Assembly: GCA_900143615.1 (NCBI GenBank) | Contig: FREU01000002.1 | Coordinates: 538,663 to 602,662, forward strand | Length of the DNA: 64,000 nt | Reading direction: 5' to 3' | Source of the DNA: Rhodobacteraceae bacterium Alg231-30 | GTDB taxonomy: Bacteria; Pseudomonadota; Alphaproteobacteria; Rhodobacterales; Rhodobacteraceae | Shown here: positions 24,401-33,186 of the stretch, in pieces | Position numbering within the stretch: the stretch's first letter is position 1 | Layout of the letters: every line of letters starts with the position of its first letter | Notes under the pieces: generated by a model | What the model saw: only the letters and a program-made list of their open reading frames with translations | What the model was told of the DNA's origin: nothing | Databases searched by the model: none | Program-made: the position numbers and the translations under genes

Positions 24401-25661
24401 CTTCACCCGTTTCTTCGATCACGGCAACGCCGGATTCGATGTCGTCGGGATTGTAGACAATGGTAACCGGCCCTTGGCCGCGTAGATCCAAGGTGTCGTT
24501 GTCAGTACCCTCAGAACCACCGTCGACAAGATCGAGCATGGTACCACCGACGATACTGTCTTCGCCTTCGCCACCCATTATAGTGTCGATACCTTCGCCG
24601 CCGGTAATGGTGTCGTCGCCACCTTGGCCGTAAATCACATCTTCGCCGGCACCGCCGTTCAGTTCGTCACCTACGTCATCAAAGGCTGGCGGAACTGGAG
24701 ACGTGAAAAAGATGTCGGAAACCGTTACATCGGACTCTGTTGTGCCGGTGTTAAGGTGAATGATCTCGATGCGCACAACGGGACCAGCCACATTGACAAT
24801 GACCGAGTTCGCGGGATCACCGGCAACGCCTAGCGTACCATCAGCCAGTGCCGCTTCCTCACCGGGAACTCCGTCGATGTCCACAATTTTCAGATTGGTG
24901 TCGTCGCTTGCCGTCAGCTGAACTTCAACACGGTTGCCTTCAGCGTCATAGGCCCAGACCTTTACCGCAGAGTCCTTATCAACATCATTGATGCGGAATT
25001 GAATGTCTTCAACCGCTTCCGAGAAGTCTAGGTTATAAGTGGCACGTTCCTGAAACCCTACCGAAGACTGCAGGGCGCTGTTCTCATCACCGGTCTCGTC
25101 ACCAGTGTCGATCCCATCCAGATACTGCGCGTCATCTTCAAACGTCGCTTCAGCCCCGAAATTGGAACCGGCAACACCCAATGTGAAAGTAACGTCAACC
25201 GTGCCGGTCGACTGTGTGTAAGGCGCGGTAAAGGCACCTTCGTCAGCAGGCGTGCCAACTTCGCTCCAGTTGAAGCTTTCGCGGTCGCCCGAATCAACCG
25301 GCGTCACACCAGGTTCGTAGCCACCATAAATCGTGTCGTTTCCGTCGCCGCCGTTGATGGTGTCACTTCCACCCTCACCTGCGATCAGGTCATCGCCCGG
25401 CGAAACTTCACCGGCTGGTGTCCCAACTTCGTCGCCTTCGATCACATCGTCACCGCGTCCGCCGCGCAATGTGTCTGAGCCGTTGCCACCAAATATTGTA
25501 TCATCGCCCGATCCACCCTGAACCGAGTCGTCGCCGTCGTGCGCGCTGATAACGTTGCCGTCATTCCCAATCGAATCGCCGTCTACATCGACGTAACCAA
25601 TGCTCATGTCGTCATCGTTTGTAGTGCCGTCCACGATGCCAGGACCTGTCGGATCAGCCAT
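21435..25661 (-). CDS. Giant RTX calcium-binding protein with C-terminal Hint domain
   Basis: A 1408-residue acidic protein. The first 120 or so residues already contain RTX nonapeptides (GGxGxDxIxGG type). A beta-sandwich insert lies near 130-330 (FNWSEVGTPADEG to SDIFFTSP). Long RTX blocks then run to about 1170, broken by spacers containing IVEGT-type repeats. The last 200 residues are a Hint_2 domain starting CFTPGTRILTPTGE, with the SHRMLV and CDHHEVVLADGAWSESFQPG blocks. RTX proteins fold on calcium outside the cell after type I secretion; the export apparatus is not in the window. ATG 25661 has a GAGG ribosome site and starts MADPTG. Hint domains can self-process; autocleavage here is inferred. 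Confidence 0.92.
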   Translation of the reverse strand: MADPTGPGIVDGTTNDDDMSIGYVDVDGDSIGNDGNVISAHDGDDSVQGGSGDDTIFGGNGSDTLRGGRGDDVIEGDEVGTPAGEVSPGDDLIAGEGGSDTINGGDGNDTIYGGYEPGVTPVDSGDRESFNWSEVGTPADEGAFTAPYTQSTGTVDVTFTLGVAGSNFGAEATFEDDAQYLDGIDTGDETGDENSALQSSVGFQERATYNLDFSEAVEDIQFRINDVDKDSAVKVWAYDAEGNRVEVQLTASDDTNLKIVDIDGVPGEEAALADGTLGVAGDPANSVIVNVAGPVVRIEIIHLNTGTTESDVTVSDIFFTSPVPPAFDDVGDELNGGAGEDVIYGQGGDDTITGGEGIDTIMGGEGEDSIVGGTMLDLVDGGSEGTDNDTLDLRGQGPVTIVYNPDDIESGVAVIEETGEAFEFTDIENILYDELSDRDRDGIVEGTADAELIDGVYDGDPDGDFVDNQDNIFPTMAEDDDIIVAYGGDDTVVAGAGDDIVFGGDGDDVIGGGAGNDSMTGGDGNDYVEGLLGDDLVLGRDGDDTLTGGAGDDRAVGGEGDDNISGGDGNDTLEGGAGDDILDGSQGDDLMKGGAGNDQLDAGGGNDTLDGGAGDDFLEGNPGDDVLLGGDGADTLVANDGDDTIDGGAGDDLISTGPGEDQVTGGDDRDTIIVVGQDNQFVDGSEGGDDFDTLRVLGDAEVEYDAGNPENGVVHYLDDGGVRTGITTTFINIENVVIVDTGTLDGIVDGTDGDDLIDATYVGDPDGDMIDNYDALDNFLDEALDSTVPSSFFSDPGGTPRGDNRDAVAAGDGDDTVLSGHGDDVVHGGAGNDSIDAGAGFDDVAGGEGDDTIFGGLGTDKLYGEEGADVIYGGDQGDTILGGEGDDMLLGEADSDALFGGEGADTLDGGQGSDLLSGGGGDDSILGGDGDDIISTGDGANYVDAGSGNNQVIAGIGDDTLIGGIGGDSIDGGGGNDLIIGGAGEDTLEGGAGNDAITGGTPGVVGVPSVGQTPDTISGGDGDDILVGSSGGDLIDGGDDNDSIGGGIGGDTITGGDGDDIIYGEEDLDLATGAVVDRPGDFDDALALEPGNDSIDGGDGSDTIYGQEGDDTVSGGAGDDVISGGVGADVLSGGDDADVFQIGSAEEGIGDEILGGDGGDDNDSFDLTAVGEQGVDYRFVDLVTDSDGNGYDGTVEFLDSSGGVTGTLSFENIEIVCFTPGTRILTPTGEVAVENLEEGDQVVTRDNGLQTIRWAGKKRLTGQELLANPKLRPILIKQGALGPNQPERDMMVSPSHRMLVVSQEAELLFDEREVLVAAKHLTHLDGVEQIDAVGIEYIHFMCDHHEVVLADGAWSESFQPGEYSIEGIDHDQREEIYTLFPDLRMPEGLEAYSAARLTLKRHEAKLIS

Positions 25662-26354
25662 AATAACCTCATTTCTTCCGTTTCGCGCCGCACGAACTGC
25701 ACAGGAATACCATCGGCGGGAAATGCAACTTGCCCGCACGCCTGAACAGCGCTCATCCGGCACCTCAAGGATGCTTCACATATCGGTTGGCTGCCCCAAG
25801 CCAGAACTCCCGCCCCCCAGTTGGGCGTGAGACAAATATGAGGCAAGAATGACGCTTAGAAAACAAAAACCTCCTCAATTTGACAAAAAAGAGGCGAAAA
25901 AGATCTCGGATAGAGCGTTAACCATTGTCATGTTTTAAAGGGATAATCAGGCGATTGTTTCCGAATAGAGGCTTAAATGTGGCATTAACGGCAGGTTAGT
26001 GGGTCCAAAAAACGACACAATTAGGCCTTTTTTGCCTGCCACTCCAAGAAACAAGCAGCTTTGACCGCACCCCGTTTCCGAATTAGAACCAATACAAGTC
26101 CAAATTCGGCATAAAATCGCCGCACACCCCACCGACACTCGTCGCTAGAAAATTAACCATAATCAGAAAACAAAGCAGCCATCTACCTCAGTATTGACCA
26201 CAAAATCGAAACAAAGCTGATTCGAATCACGACTGAATGTTTAGATTTCGTTTAATTCGATTCGCAGCAGATATACATTCGAATACGCGGCCTACCCGTC
26301 GGGCGAAGCGGACAAACTAAAAATTTCAGAAGATGAATTGATGAGAAAGATGGA
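25662..26354. other. Upstream region of the RTX/Hint gene, no gene seen
   Basis: About 690 bases, AT-rich from 25850 on. No frame looks coding. It probably contains the promoter of the RTX/Hint gene and a long leader; I could not pick out a convincing promoter. Confidence 0.4.
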
Positions 26355-26395
26355 GCTGTGAGGGAGGATTGAACTCCCGACCTCACCCTTACCAA
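26355..26395 (-). repeat. Duplicated 3' half of tRNA-Thr (att-like site)
   Basis: These 41 bases are identical to 28128-28168, the 3' half of the intact tRNA-Thr from the anticodon to the acceptor stem, in the same orientation. The CCA sequence is also retained beyond it (26351-26353) after one changed base. The copy stops at the anticodon loop and has no 5' half. This is the pattern left when an element integrates into a tRNA gene. Confidence 0.85.
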
Positions 26396-26740
26396 AAGTG
26401 TGATGTACCCGCCAGCCGCGTTCATGCCCGCTCTACCGTAGGTGAACACGGTCTTGCCGGGTTGCAATCTGTCGAGTGCATTACGGAAGGCGGCGAGGTC
26501 AGCCACCTGCACAACGCGCGCATGGGCTTCGCTGAAACCATTTCCGCCTGATTTTGTGATTTGACCGTTGCGGTCCAGTGCGTAGTGCTTTCCCCCTGTC
26601 GCAGGCGTCACCAAGTTGAACAGGGTGAAGAAGGCGGTGCCGGGAATAGTTGTGTTTGTGGTGGCCGCTTCCGGGGCCTGATTTTCTGGCTCAGATTTTT
26701 CTGAGAAATTACAGATGGGATACTTTGGATATTCATAATA
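26396..26740 (-). pseudogene. Fragment of a mobile-element replication/primase protein
   Basis: The frame ending at the tRNA copy reads FFTLFNLVTPATGGKHYALDRNGQITKSGG, then SEAHARVVQVADLAAFRNALDRLQPGKTVFTYGRAGMNAAGGY. It resembles the N-terminal part of phage or plasmid replication proteins (bifunctional primase/helicase type). The frame is open upstream to about 26770 without a clear start. Its C-terminus is replaced by the tRNA copy, so the gene was cut at the attachment site. Not functional as seen. Confidence 0.45.
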
Positions 26741-26777
26741 GCAGACGCCTCCAATGGGGGATTCCGGCCAAACGCCG

Positions 26778-26809
26778 AAAGCCCGAACGGCGATGGACGT
26801 TCAGGCTTT
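26778..26809 (-). terminator. Hairpin after the helix-turn-helix gene
   Basis: A 12-bp stem with one wobble (26778-26789 with 26798-26809), seven bases past the stop of the minus-strand HTH gene. Only a short T-run follows. Confidence 0.6.
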
Positions 26810-26815
26810 TGCGGC

Positions 26816-27088
26816 TCAGGCGTTGTCCTCATCAAATACTTCTGCAGCGTCGAGTGCTTCCAAGAGGTGCTTGCCACGGTAGCGGGGTGGCGCAGATGGA
26901 AAGAGGCGCGTGACCTTGGGGCCTTGTCCCTCCATGCGCCAGCGGCGCAAAGTGGATACCCCAACAGAGAGAATGATGGCCGCCTCGGACGTGCTGTAGA
27001 GTTTGTCGTGCAAGATGGGTGTGCCGTATCTCTTTGCGCTGCGTGTGTCATCTTTGTCTCCGTTGCATGAGGTCTGATGACACTTCAT
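26816..27088 (-). CDS. Helix-turn-helix DNA-binding protein (AlpA/excisionase-like)
   Basis: A protein of about 90 residues with a winged-helix or MerR-like DNA-binding core: LYSTSEAAIILSVGVSTLRRWRMEGQGPK, then RYRGKHLLEALD. This is the form of AlpA/excisionase proteins in integrative elements. The frame is open up to 27205; ATG 27088 is chosen because the residues before it are Cys/Arg-rich and unlikely. It lies inside the segment bounded by the tRNA-Thr repeat, so it probably regulated or excised that element. No integrase remains beside it. Confidence 0.6.
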   Translation of the reverse strand: MKCHQTSCNGDKDDTRSAKRYGTPILHDKLYSTSEAAIILSVGVSTLRRWRMEGQGPKVTRLFPSAPPRYRGKHLLEALDAAEVFDEDNA

Positions 27089-27184
27089 CAACCACACCAA
27101 ACGGGAGACATGACATCGGGGGGTATGTCTCTTTTTGCACTTATTCAAGGTGACGCAGTGGCACCTTTTAGGCGTCTGAAAATG

Positions 27185-27212
27185 CCGGACAAGCCTTAGA
27201 GGCATTGTCCGG
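27185..27212 (-). terminator. Hairpin after the lipoprotein gene
   Basis: An 8-bp perfect stem (27185-27192 with 27205-27212) capped by an inner GCC/GGC pair. It lies 17 bases past the stop of the minus-strand lipoprotein gene. No long T-run. Confidence 0.55.
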
Positions 27213-27228
27213 TTCGTCGAATTTGCCC

Positions 27229-27792
27229 TCAGTTTATTGTGAAATTCACTTGGGCAGCATTTGCTGTCGTGATCGTGATTTTGCTACCTGCAACTACAAT
27301 TTGCTGACCTATCGGTACTTCGATGTTCAAGTCGCGGACACCTGCTACTCGATCTTGCGGAGTGTTTGGCGGAAGAATGATTGGGTATGCGTTGGTGCTT
27401 GAAGTGCCGCTGTAGGGTATACCTGCGACGTTACCGGAAAAAGTTGACTGTGTGCTTGGGTTAATCACAGTCGGAGAGCTATTCATTGTTGTTTTTTCGC
27501 TGTGGATTAGGACGTCGCGTCGCACAAATTGTGCCTTTCCATTACTGACGCCATGAAAATATACAGTGGTAGTTCCTGTCGGCCGGGTTCTGCCAAAGAT
27601 GTCTGCGCCTCCAAATGCGTTCGGAAGGCTTTCAGAGTTCTCAATGGTCAGAACGGCATCACCAATACCGGCAATGTATTCTCCGCCGGCAGAAATCGAG
27701 GATGCCTTTGTTGCGGAGTGATCTTGGATGTCTCCGCATGCTGAAAGCGCGATGCCAACGCCGGCTAGTGACGCGATAAATGCTGTCTTCAT
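27229..27792 (-). CDS. Hypothetical lipoprotein
   Basis: A 187-residue protein with a lipoprotein signal (MKTAFIASLAGVGIALSAC, lipobox LSAC). The mature part is rich in Gly, Ser, Thr and Asn with alternating hydrophobic residues (GEYIAGIGDAVLTIENSESLPNAFGGADIFGRTRPTGTTTVYFHGV), suggesting a beta-rich fold. I do not recognise the family. It lies inside the tRNA-Thr-bounded element and may be its cargo, or may have been there before; it has its own terminator-like hairpin. Confidence 0.6.
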   Translation of the reverse strand: MKTAFIASLAGVGIALSACGDIQDHSATKASSISAGGEYIAGIGDAVLTIENSESLPNAFGGADIFGRTRPTGTTTVYFHGVSNGKAQFVRRDVLIHSEKTTMNSSPTVINPSTQSTFSGNVAGIPYSGTSSTNAYPIILPPNTPQDRVAGVRDLNIEVPIGQQIVVAGSKITITTANAAQVNFTIN

Positions 27793-28123
27793 TCTACTAT
27801 TCCTAAGTTAATGTGTGTGATCTCTGCCGCCCAAAAATATGTGTTAGCTGCAATTCAGAAATGGTGGGCCCCTCATGCAAAGGGGATTGCATGTGTCGCC
27901 ATCTTTTTGCGATTTTCCGCCAAGAGTAATTTTTTTGGTGTTGGGGTCCGTTGGAAGTATCGATTTTCTTGCTTAGGAGCGGGAAATACACTCTTTACGT
28001 AACGTCATCGCATCTGAGAGCATCACCCAAACCGGGTGGCTCCGTGGGTGACCAGAGCAATTTAACACGTCAAAAATGGGACGCTAAATGCCGGCATTCA
28101 TTTGATTTAATTGAGAGAAAAGA
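27793..28123. other. Gap between lipoprotein gene and tRNA-Thr
   Basis: 331 bases without a supported gene. It forms the tRNA-proximal end of the putative integrated element and would be where an integrase gene is usually found. None is visible. Confidence 0.4.
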
Positions 28124-28198
28124 TGGTGCTGTGAGGGAGGATTGAACTCCCGACCTCACCCTTACCAAGGGTGCGCTCTACCACTGAGCTACCACAGC
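28124..28198 (-). tRNA. tRNA-Thr (GGT anticodon)
   Basis: A 75-base cloverleaf on the minus strand with encoded CCA. The acceptor arms GCTGTGG and CCTCACAGC pair, the D-arm contains AGCTCAGTGGTAGAGC, the anticodon loop is TTGGTAA (GGT) and the T-arm GGAGTTCAATCC. Its 3' half is repeated at 26355-26395. Confidence 0.95.
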
Positions 28199-28286
28199 AT
28201 CTATCGTGGCGCGGTGATTAACTCCAAACTTTGTGGTGTGCAAGCGCAATCTGGACGCTTTTTTATGGCTCATGTAAGGAAAGCAT

Positions 28287-28445
28287 ATGGAACGCAAAAC
28301 GCCCCCCACATCCAAGCCTCAAAAGGCACTCTCTAAGGAGGATCGCTTAAAGGCGGCTCTCAAGGCAAACATGGGCCGTCGAAAGGCCCAAGCAAAAGCA
28401 CGGGCTGCGGGGCAGACCGAGGCAGAAAGCAAAGGGCAGGACTGA
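28287..28445 (+). CDS. Small basic protein upstream of murA
   Basis: A 52-residue Lys/Arg/Ala-rich protein ([20 protein letters not shown] to the C-terminus). AAGGA lies six bases upstream of the ATG, and the stop TGA shares its last base with the murA ATG (TGATG), which supports translation and coupling. A small protein in this position is common in the family as I recall. Function is unknown; the composition suggests an RNA- or DNA-binding or disordered peptide. Confidence 0.65.
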   Translation: MERKTPPTSKPQKALSKEDRLKAALKANMGRRKAQAKARAAGQTEAESKGQD

Positions 28446-29713
28446 TGGACTCAATTATCGTACGCGGCAACGGGCCGCTTAAGGGACAAATTCCGATCGC
28501 AGGCGCCAAGAATGCCTGCCTGACACTTATGCCGGCCACCTTGCTGAGCGAAGAGCCTCTGACACTCACCAACGCGCCGCGCCTGAGTGACATTAAGACC
28601 ATGAGCGAGCTTCTGGGGTCGCTTGGCGCTGAAGTCACAAGCCTGCAGGATGGCAAAGTGCTGGCGATGTCGAGCCATGACATTAACAACCACATCGCGG
28701 ATTACGACATTGTCCGTAAGATGCGCGCCTCGAACCTTGTGCTTGGCCCGATGCTGGCACGTTTAGGCCACGCAGTTGTGTCGCTGCCCGGTGGCTGTGC
28801 GATTGGCGCGCGGCCAATGGACTTGCACATTCACGGGCTTGAAGCGCTGGGTGCCCAGATCGAATTGAAAGACGGATACCTGCACGCTCAGGCACCCAAA
28901 GGGTTGAAAGGCGCTGTGATTGAACTGGCCTTTGCCTCTGTCGGTGCCACTGAGAACATCCTGATGGCCTCGACACTGGCCAAAGGCACAACTGTCATCA
29001 AGAATGCTGCGCGTGAACCGGAAATCGTTGATCTTGCAACATGTTTGCGCGCGATGGGCGCTCAGATTGACGGCGACGGGACATCGGAAATCACCATTCA
29101 GGGTGTGGATCGACTACATGGCGCAACCCACCCTGTTGTTGCTGACCGCATTGAGCTTGGCACTTATATGCTCGCACCGGCTTTCTGCGGTGGAGAAGTT
29201 GAGCTGCTGGGCGGCAAAATGCACTTGGTAAAGTCCTTTGTCGAAAAGCTGGAGATGACCGGCATCCACGTAGAAGAGACCAAAGCTGGCCTCAAAGTTG
29301 CCCGGCGGGGCGCGCGGGTACAGGCTGTGGATATCACCACAGAACCCTTCCCAGGCTTCCCGACGGACCTTCAGGCCCAGATGATGGCACTGCTTTGCAC
29401 GGCTGAAGGCACCTCTGTTTTAGAAGAAAAAATCTTTGAAAACAGGTTCATGCATGCTCCTGAGCTCGTGCGGATGGGGGCGTCTATTGAAGTTCACGGT
29501 GGGACGGCTACGGTGCATGGTGTGGAACAACTAAAAGGTGCGCCAGTCATGGCGACGGACCTGCGCGCCAGTGTCTCGTTGATTTTGGCGGGGCTGGCGG
29601 CCGAAGGTGAAACCATTGTAAGTCGCGTCTATCACCTTGATCGGGGATATGAGCGGGTCGAGGAAAAGTTGGGCAATGTTGGGGCCCATATTGAGAGGGT
29701 AAAAGACACGTGA
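28445..29713 (+). CDS. murA: UDP-N-acetylglucosamine 1-carboxyvinyltransferase MurA
   Basis: A 422-residue EPSP-synthase-fold enzyme that transfers enolpyruvate to UDP-GlcNAc, the first committed step of peptidoglycan synthesis in the cytoplasm. The active-site Cys118 is in [16 protein letters not shown]; substrate-binding Lys22/Asn23 (AGAKNA) and the C-terminal [17 protein letters not shown] are present. The length is normal. Its stop overlaps the DUF2948 start by four bases. Confidence 0.97.
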   Translation: MDSIIVRGNGPLKGQIPIAGAKNACLTLMPATLLSEEPLTLTNAPRLSDIKTMSELLGSLGAEVTSLQDGKVLAMSSHDINNHIADYDIVRKMRASNLVLGPMLARLGHAVVSLPGGCAIGARPMDLHIHGLEALGAQIELKDGYLHAQAPKGLKGAVIELAFASVGATENILMASTLAKGTTVIKNAAREPEIVDLATCLRAMGAQIDGDGTSEITIQGVDRLHGATHPVVADRIELGTYMLAPAFCGGEVELLGGKMHLVKSFVEKLEMTGIHVEETKAGLKVARRGARVQAVDITTEPFPGFPTDLQAQMMALLCTAEGTSVLEEKIFENRFMHAPELVRMGASIEVHGGTATVHGVEQLKGAPVMATDLRASVSLILAGLAAEGETIVSRVYHLDRGYERVEEKLGNVGAHIERVKDT

Positions 29714-30189
29714 CCGAAGACGCATTATTTGAAGACGGTGGGGAATCCCCGCTGAACCTTGGCGCGCTGGACAGTGAAGACCTGCAAGTCATCTCAACCT
29801 TGGCTCAAGACGCTGTGTTCCCCGCAGCCGAAATGCAATGGATACCATCAGAGCGCCGTTTTGCTTTACTTTTGAACAGGTTCCGCTGGGAAGACCTCGA
29901 CGCGGCACGACTGCGAAAGCGTGATGTGGAGCGGGTTCAATCACTGTTGGTGATCGACAATGTGATGGGCGTTTCCAGCCAAGGCGTTGAGCGCGGTGAT
30001 GCGGATACAATCCTGTCTTTGCTGACGGTGACCTTTGAAGCCGGCGAAGATGGCGCGGGTGAAATCAAGCTGACTTTGGCCGGAGATGGCGGGATTCGCC
30101 TGAAGGTCGAAGCGCTGGAACTCACCCTGAAAGACGTGACTCGCCCCTATAAAGCGCCCTCAAAAAGCGTGCCTGATCACGTCGACTGA
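29710..30189 (+). CDS. DUF2948 family protein
   Basis: A 159-residue alphaproteobacterial protein: [120 protein letters not shown]. The family has no known activity but is consistently placed between murA and hisD. The GTG/ATG-type overlap with murA indicates one operon, and a hairpin follows the stop. Confidence 0.92.
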   Translation: MTEDALFEDGGESPLNLGALDSEDLQVISTLAQDAVFPAAEMQWIPSERRFALLLNRFRWEDLDAARLRKRDVERVQSLLVIDNVMGVSSQGVERGDADTILSLLTVTFEAGEDGAGEIKLTLAGDGGIRLKVEALELTLKDVTRPYKAPSKSVPDHVD

Positions 30190-30197
30190 GCCTGCAT

Positions 30198-30223
30198 CAA
30201 ACGGCCAAATCTTTGGCCGTTTG
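30198..30223 (+). terminator. Hairpin after the murA-DUF2948 operon
   Basis: A 12-bp perfect palindromic stem (30198-30209 with 30212-30223) nine bases past the DUF2948 stop. The short T-run lies within the stem. It may attenuate transcription before hisD. Confidence 0.6.
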
Positions 30224-30420
30224 CGCAATGTCTTAACAGAGCATCGCGCCCCAAAACCCCTGTCTGTAACGCGTCGGTATCCCGTCGGTATTGCGACGGT
30301 GGCATTTTGGGCGCGAAAAAAGGTTAACACCTGCGCATAATGACGCGCCCACCGCATCTGCTAAAAGCTTGAGGCCACAGCGCGACAACGGTATGGAGCC
30401 ACGCAAGCAAGGAGTTCCAA

Positions 30421-31722
30421 ATGCCCCAGTTTCTGAATGCCGCTGATGCTGATTTCGAGGACCGCTTTACCGCCCTTTTGGGGGCCAAGCGCGAAGACAG
30501 CCCAGATGTTGATGCTATCGTTGCTGATATTATCGCAGACGTGCGCCATCGCGGCGACGCAGCGGTCATCGAACTGACGGCGAAATTTGACCGCTTGGAG
30601 CTGACACCGGAAACGCTGCGGTTTTCCGAAGCTGAAATGGACAGCTACTGCGCACAGGTGATCGACAGTGACCGCGCGGCGTTGGAGCTGGCAGCCGAGC
30701 GCATCCGCGCCTATCACGCGCGTCAGATGCCCCAAGACGCCAGCTGGACAGAAGACAATGGCGCCACATTGGGCTGGCGCTGGACCCCTGTGTCCGCAGC
30801 AGGTCTGTATGTGCCGGGCGGTTTGGCAAGCTATCCTTCATCGGTTTTGATGAATGCGATCCCGGCCAAAGTTGCAGGCGTTGCGCGGCTGGCCATTGTG
30901 GTACCAACCCCCGACGGTATCGCCAATCCGCTGGTCCTGCTGGCGGCGCGGCTGGCGGGAGTTGATGAAGTTTACCGCATTGGCGGTGCTCAGGCCGTGG
31001 CCGCCTTGGCCTATGGCACCGACACAATTGCGCCGGTGGACAAGATCACCGGACCGGGCAATGCCTTTGTCGCCGCCGCCAAGCGCCGCGTGTTTGGCAA
31101 AGTGGGTATCGATATGATCGCAGGCCCGTCTGAAATTCTGGTGATTGCCGACAAAGACAACAATCCCGATTGGATCGCCTTGGATCTGCTCAGCCAGGCT
31201 GAGCATGACGAAAGCGCGCAAAGCATCCTGATCACCGATGATGCCGCTTTTGGACAAGCAGTGGCAGATGCGGTGGACAAGCGGCTTGAGACATTGGAGC
31301 GCCGCGCCATTGCAGGCGTAAGCTGGCGTGATTTTGGCGCGGTGATCACCGTGCCGGATCTGGACACAGCCGCAAAACTGTCCAATCGCGTGGCGCCTGA
31401 GCACCTTGAGCTCTGTGTGGCCGATCCCGATGGTTTATCTGAGCAAATCACCCATGCGGGTGCCATTTTCTTGGGACAGTATACGCCTGAGGCGATTGGC
31501 GACTATGTCGGTGGACCAAACCACGTGTTGCCCACGGCGCGCTCGGCACGGTTCTCCTCCGGTCTTTCGGTGATGGATTTTGTTAAGCGCACAACGCTCT
31601 CAAAAATGACTCCTGAAGCATTGCGTGCCATTGGTCCGGCGGCGGAAACGCTGGCGATCAGCGAAAGCCTTGAAGCGCACGGGTTAAGCGTGCGGGCGCG
31701 GCTGGATGCATTAAACGACTGA
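30421..31722 (+). CDS. hisD: Histidinol dehydrogenase
   Basis: A 433-residue enzyme that oxidises histidinol to histidine, the last step of histidine synthesis. It has the family blocks VPGGLASYPSSVLMNAIPAKVAGV, YRIGGAQAVAALAYGT, KITGPGNAFVAAAKR, GIDMIAGPSEILVIAD, DLLSQAEHDESAQSILITD (His and Glu of the zinc site), NRVAPEHLEL and VGGPNHVLPT. Length is normal. An AGGAG precedes the ATG by about eight bases. It stands 231 bases after DUF2948. Confidence 0.97.
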   Translation: MPQFLNAADADFEDRFTALLGAKREDSPDVDAIVADIIADVRHRGDAAVIELTAKFDRLELTPETLRFSEAEMDSYCAQVIDSDRAALELAAERIRAYHARQMPQDASWTEDNGATLGWRWTPVSAAGLYVPGGLASYPSSVLMNAIPAKVAGVARLAIVVPTPDGIANPLVLLAARLAGVDEVYRIGGAQAVAALAYGTDTIAPVDKITGPGNAFVAAAKRRVFGKVGIDMIAGPSEILVIADKDNNPDWIALDLLSQAEHDESAQSILITDDAAFGQAVADAVDKRLETLERRAIAGVSWRDFGAVITVPDLDTAAKLSNRVAPEHLELCVADPDGLSEQITHAGAIFLGQYTPEAIGDYVGGPNHVLPTARSARFSSGLSVMDFVKRTTLSKMTPEALRAIGPAAETLAISESLEAHGLSVRARLDALND

Positions 31723-32214
31723 CTGCGCTGTCAACATCCTAGCGATCACACTCAAGCGCGGCGATTTTCAAATTGCGGCATGACAGGGCTTTCGCGGGAT
31801 GGTGGGCGCGGTGAACCGTTGCAAAAAATGAAAATCCCGCACACCATAGCGACATGCCCAACATCTTATGTTCGGTTTTGAATTCGGACGTCCGATCCAA
31901 TTGAAAATAGGAGACGGACGCCGACGGGGCAGCCCAAGGGGCCGCCCCACATTGCCGCGCCCGCGTCTCGAGACTATCGCGACCTCGGGCGCGGCGTCTC
32001 ACGGATCACTTGTGCGGATCACATCTGACTGGGGCGCGACGTCCGTGGACAGCCGGGACGCGGCCAATTGAAAGTGCCTCAGAAACAAAGGGGTGTTGCT
32101 GCATGCCATTATTCGTAGATCTGGCGTTGGCGCGGCCAAAAAATTAAAATTGTTCCAAACGCGATAGAAACCTGCTCAAGTCTCTGCAAATCAATGTGAA
32201 ACCGGAGACCACTG
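31723..32214. other. Gap upstream of the polysaccharide cluster
   Basis: 492 bases, with a very GC-rich part at 31920-32050 and an AT-rich part at 32090-32180 next to the UDP-glucuronate decarboxylase gene. The AT-rich part is the likely promoter region. No frame looks coding. Confidence 0.4.
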
Positions 32215-33186
32215 ATGGAATCTGCAAAGCGTATCCTCGTCACCGGCGGTGCGGGCTTTATCGGATCGCACCTGATTGACCGGTTGCTAGATATGAACCA
32301 TGACGTTCTGTGCGTGGATAATCTCTACACCGGGACAAAGCGGAATTTTGAAAAACATCTGCAAAATCCGCGGTTCGACTTTTTGCGCCATGACATCACC
32401 CAGCCCTTGTTTGTCGAGGTCGACGAAATCTACAATCTCGCCTGTCCAGCGTCTCCAATTCACTATCAAAACGATCCGGTTCAAACGACCAAAACCTCGG
32501 TACATGGCGCGATCAACGTTTTGGGTCTCGCAAAACGATTGAAATGCAAGATACTTCAGGCATCGACCTCCGAAGTCTATGGCGATCCCGTTGAGCACCC
32601 CCAAACAGAAAACTACTGGGGGAATGTTAACCCGATTGGACCAAGATCCTGCTACGACGAAGGCAAGCGCTGCGCAGAGACGCTGTTTTTTGACTACCAT
32701 CGTCAACATCAACTTCGGATCAAGGTTGCGCGCATCTTTAACACCTATGGACCGCGCATGCATCTTGAGGACGGGCGTGTTGTTTCAAATTTTGTCGTCC
32801 AATCGCTGCGCAACCAGAGTGTCACAATCTACGGAGATGGTAGCCAAACGCGGGCCTTTTGTTTCGTGGATGACCTCGTCGATGGATTGATCGCTCTGAT
32901 GGAGAGCCCTGACGAGATCACCGGCCCCATCAATCTTGGCAACCCCGATGAGCTGACCATTCACCAGATTGCGGATAAAATCCGGAACATGTGCGGGTCG
33001 CACGCGCCGATTTCATTCAAAGAGTTGCCCGGCGACGATCCTCGTCAACGGTGTCCAGACATCCGAGAAGCAAAAACCCAACTTGGATGGACGCCGCATA
33101 CGAACCTGGAAGAAGGGCTCGAAACCACCATCCAATATTTCAGAAGCGTCTTAAGGCTGGAGACAAGCGAGGGGTTCGATGGATGA
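32215..33186 (+). CDS. UDP-glucuronate decarboxylase (UDP-xylose synthase)
   Basis: A 323-residue extended SDR that converts UDP-glucuronate to UDP-xylose. The NAD-binding GGAGFIGSH is at residues 11-19, the catalytic Tyr147-x3-Lys151 lies in [12 protein letters not shown], and the diagnostic UXS stretches [31 protein letters not shown] and [11 protein letters not shown] are present. GGAG precedes the ATG. The stop overlaps the following glycosyltransferase by eight bases, so it supplies a sugar nucleotide to the same polysaccharide pathway. Confidence 0.93.
   Translation: MESAKRILVTGGAGFIGSHLIDRLLDMNHDVLCVDNLYTGTKRNFEKHLQNPRFDFLRHDITQPLFVEVDEIYNLACPASPIHYQNDPVQTTKTSVHGAINVLGLAKRLKCKILQASTSEVYGDPVEHPQTENYWGNVNPIGPRSCYDEGKRCAETLFFDYHRQHQLRIKVARIFNTYGPRMHLEDGRVVSNFVVQSLRNQSVTIYGDGSQTRAFCFVDDLVDGLIALMESPDEITGPINLGNPDELTIHQIADKIRNMCGSHAPISFKELPGDDPRQRCPDIREAKTQLGWTPHTNLEEGLETTIQYFRSVLRLETSEGFDG

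Noticed and set aside
21435-25661. Possible CRISPR or minisatellite because of dense short repeats
   Set aside because: The repeats have a 27-base, nine-codon period in frame and encode calcium-binding nonapeptides; there are no unique spacers.
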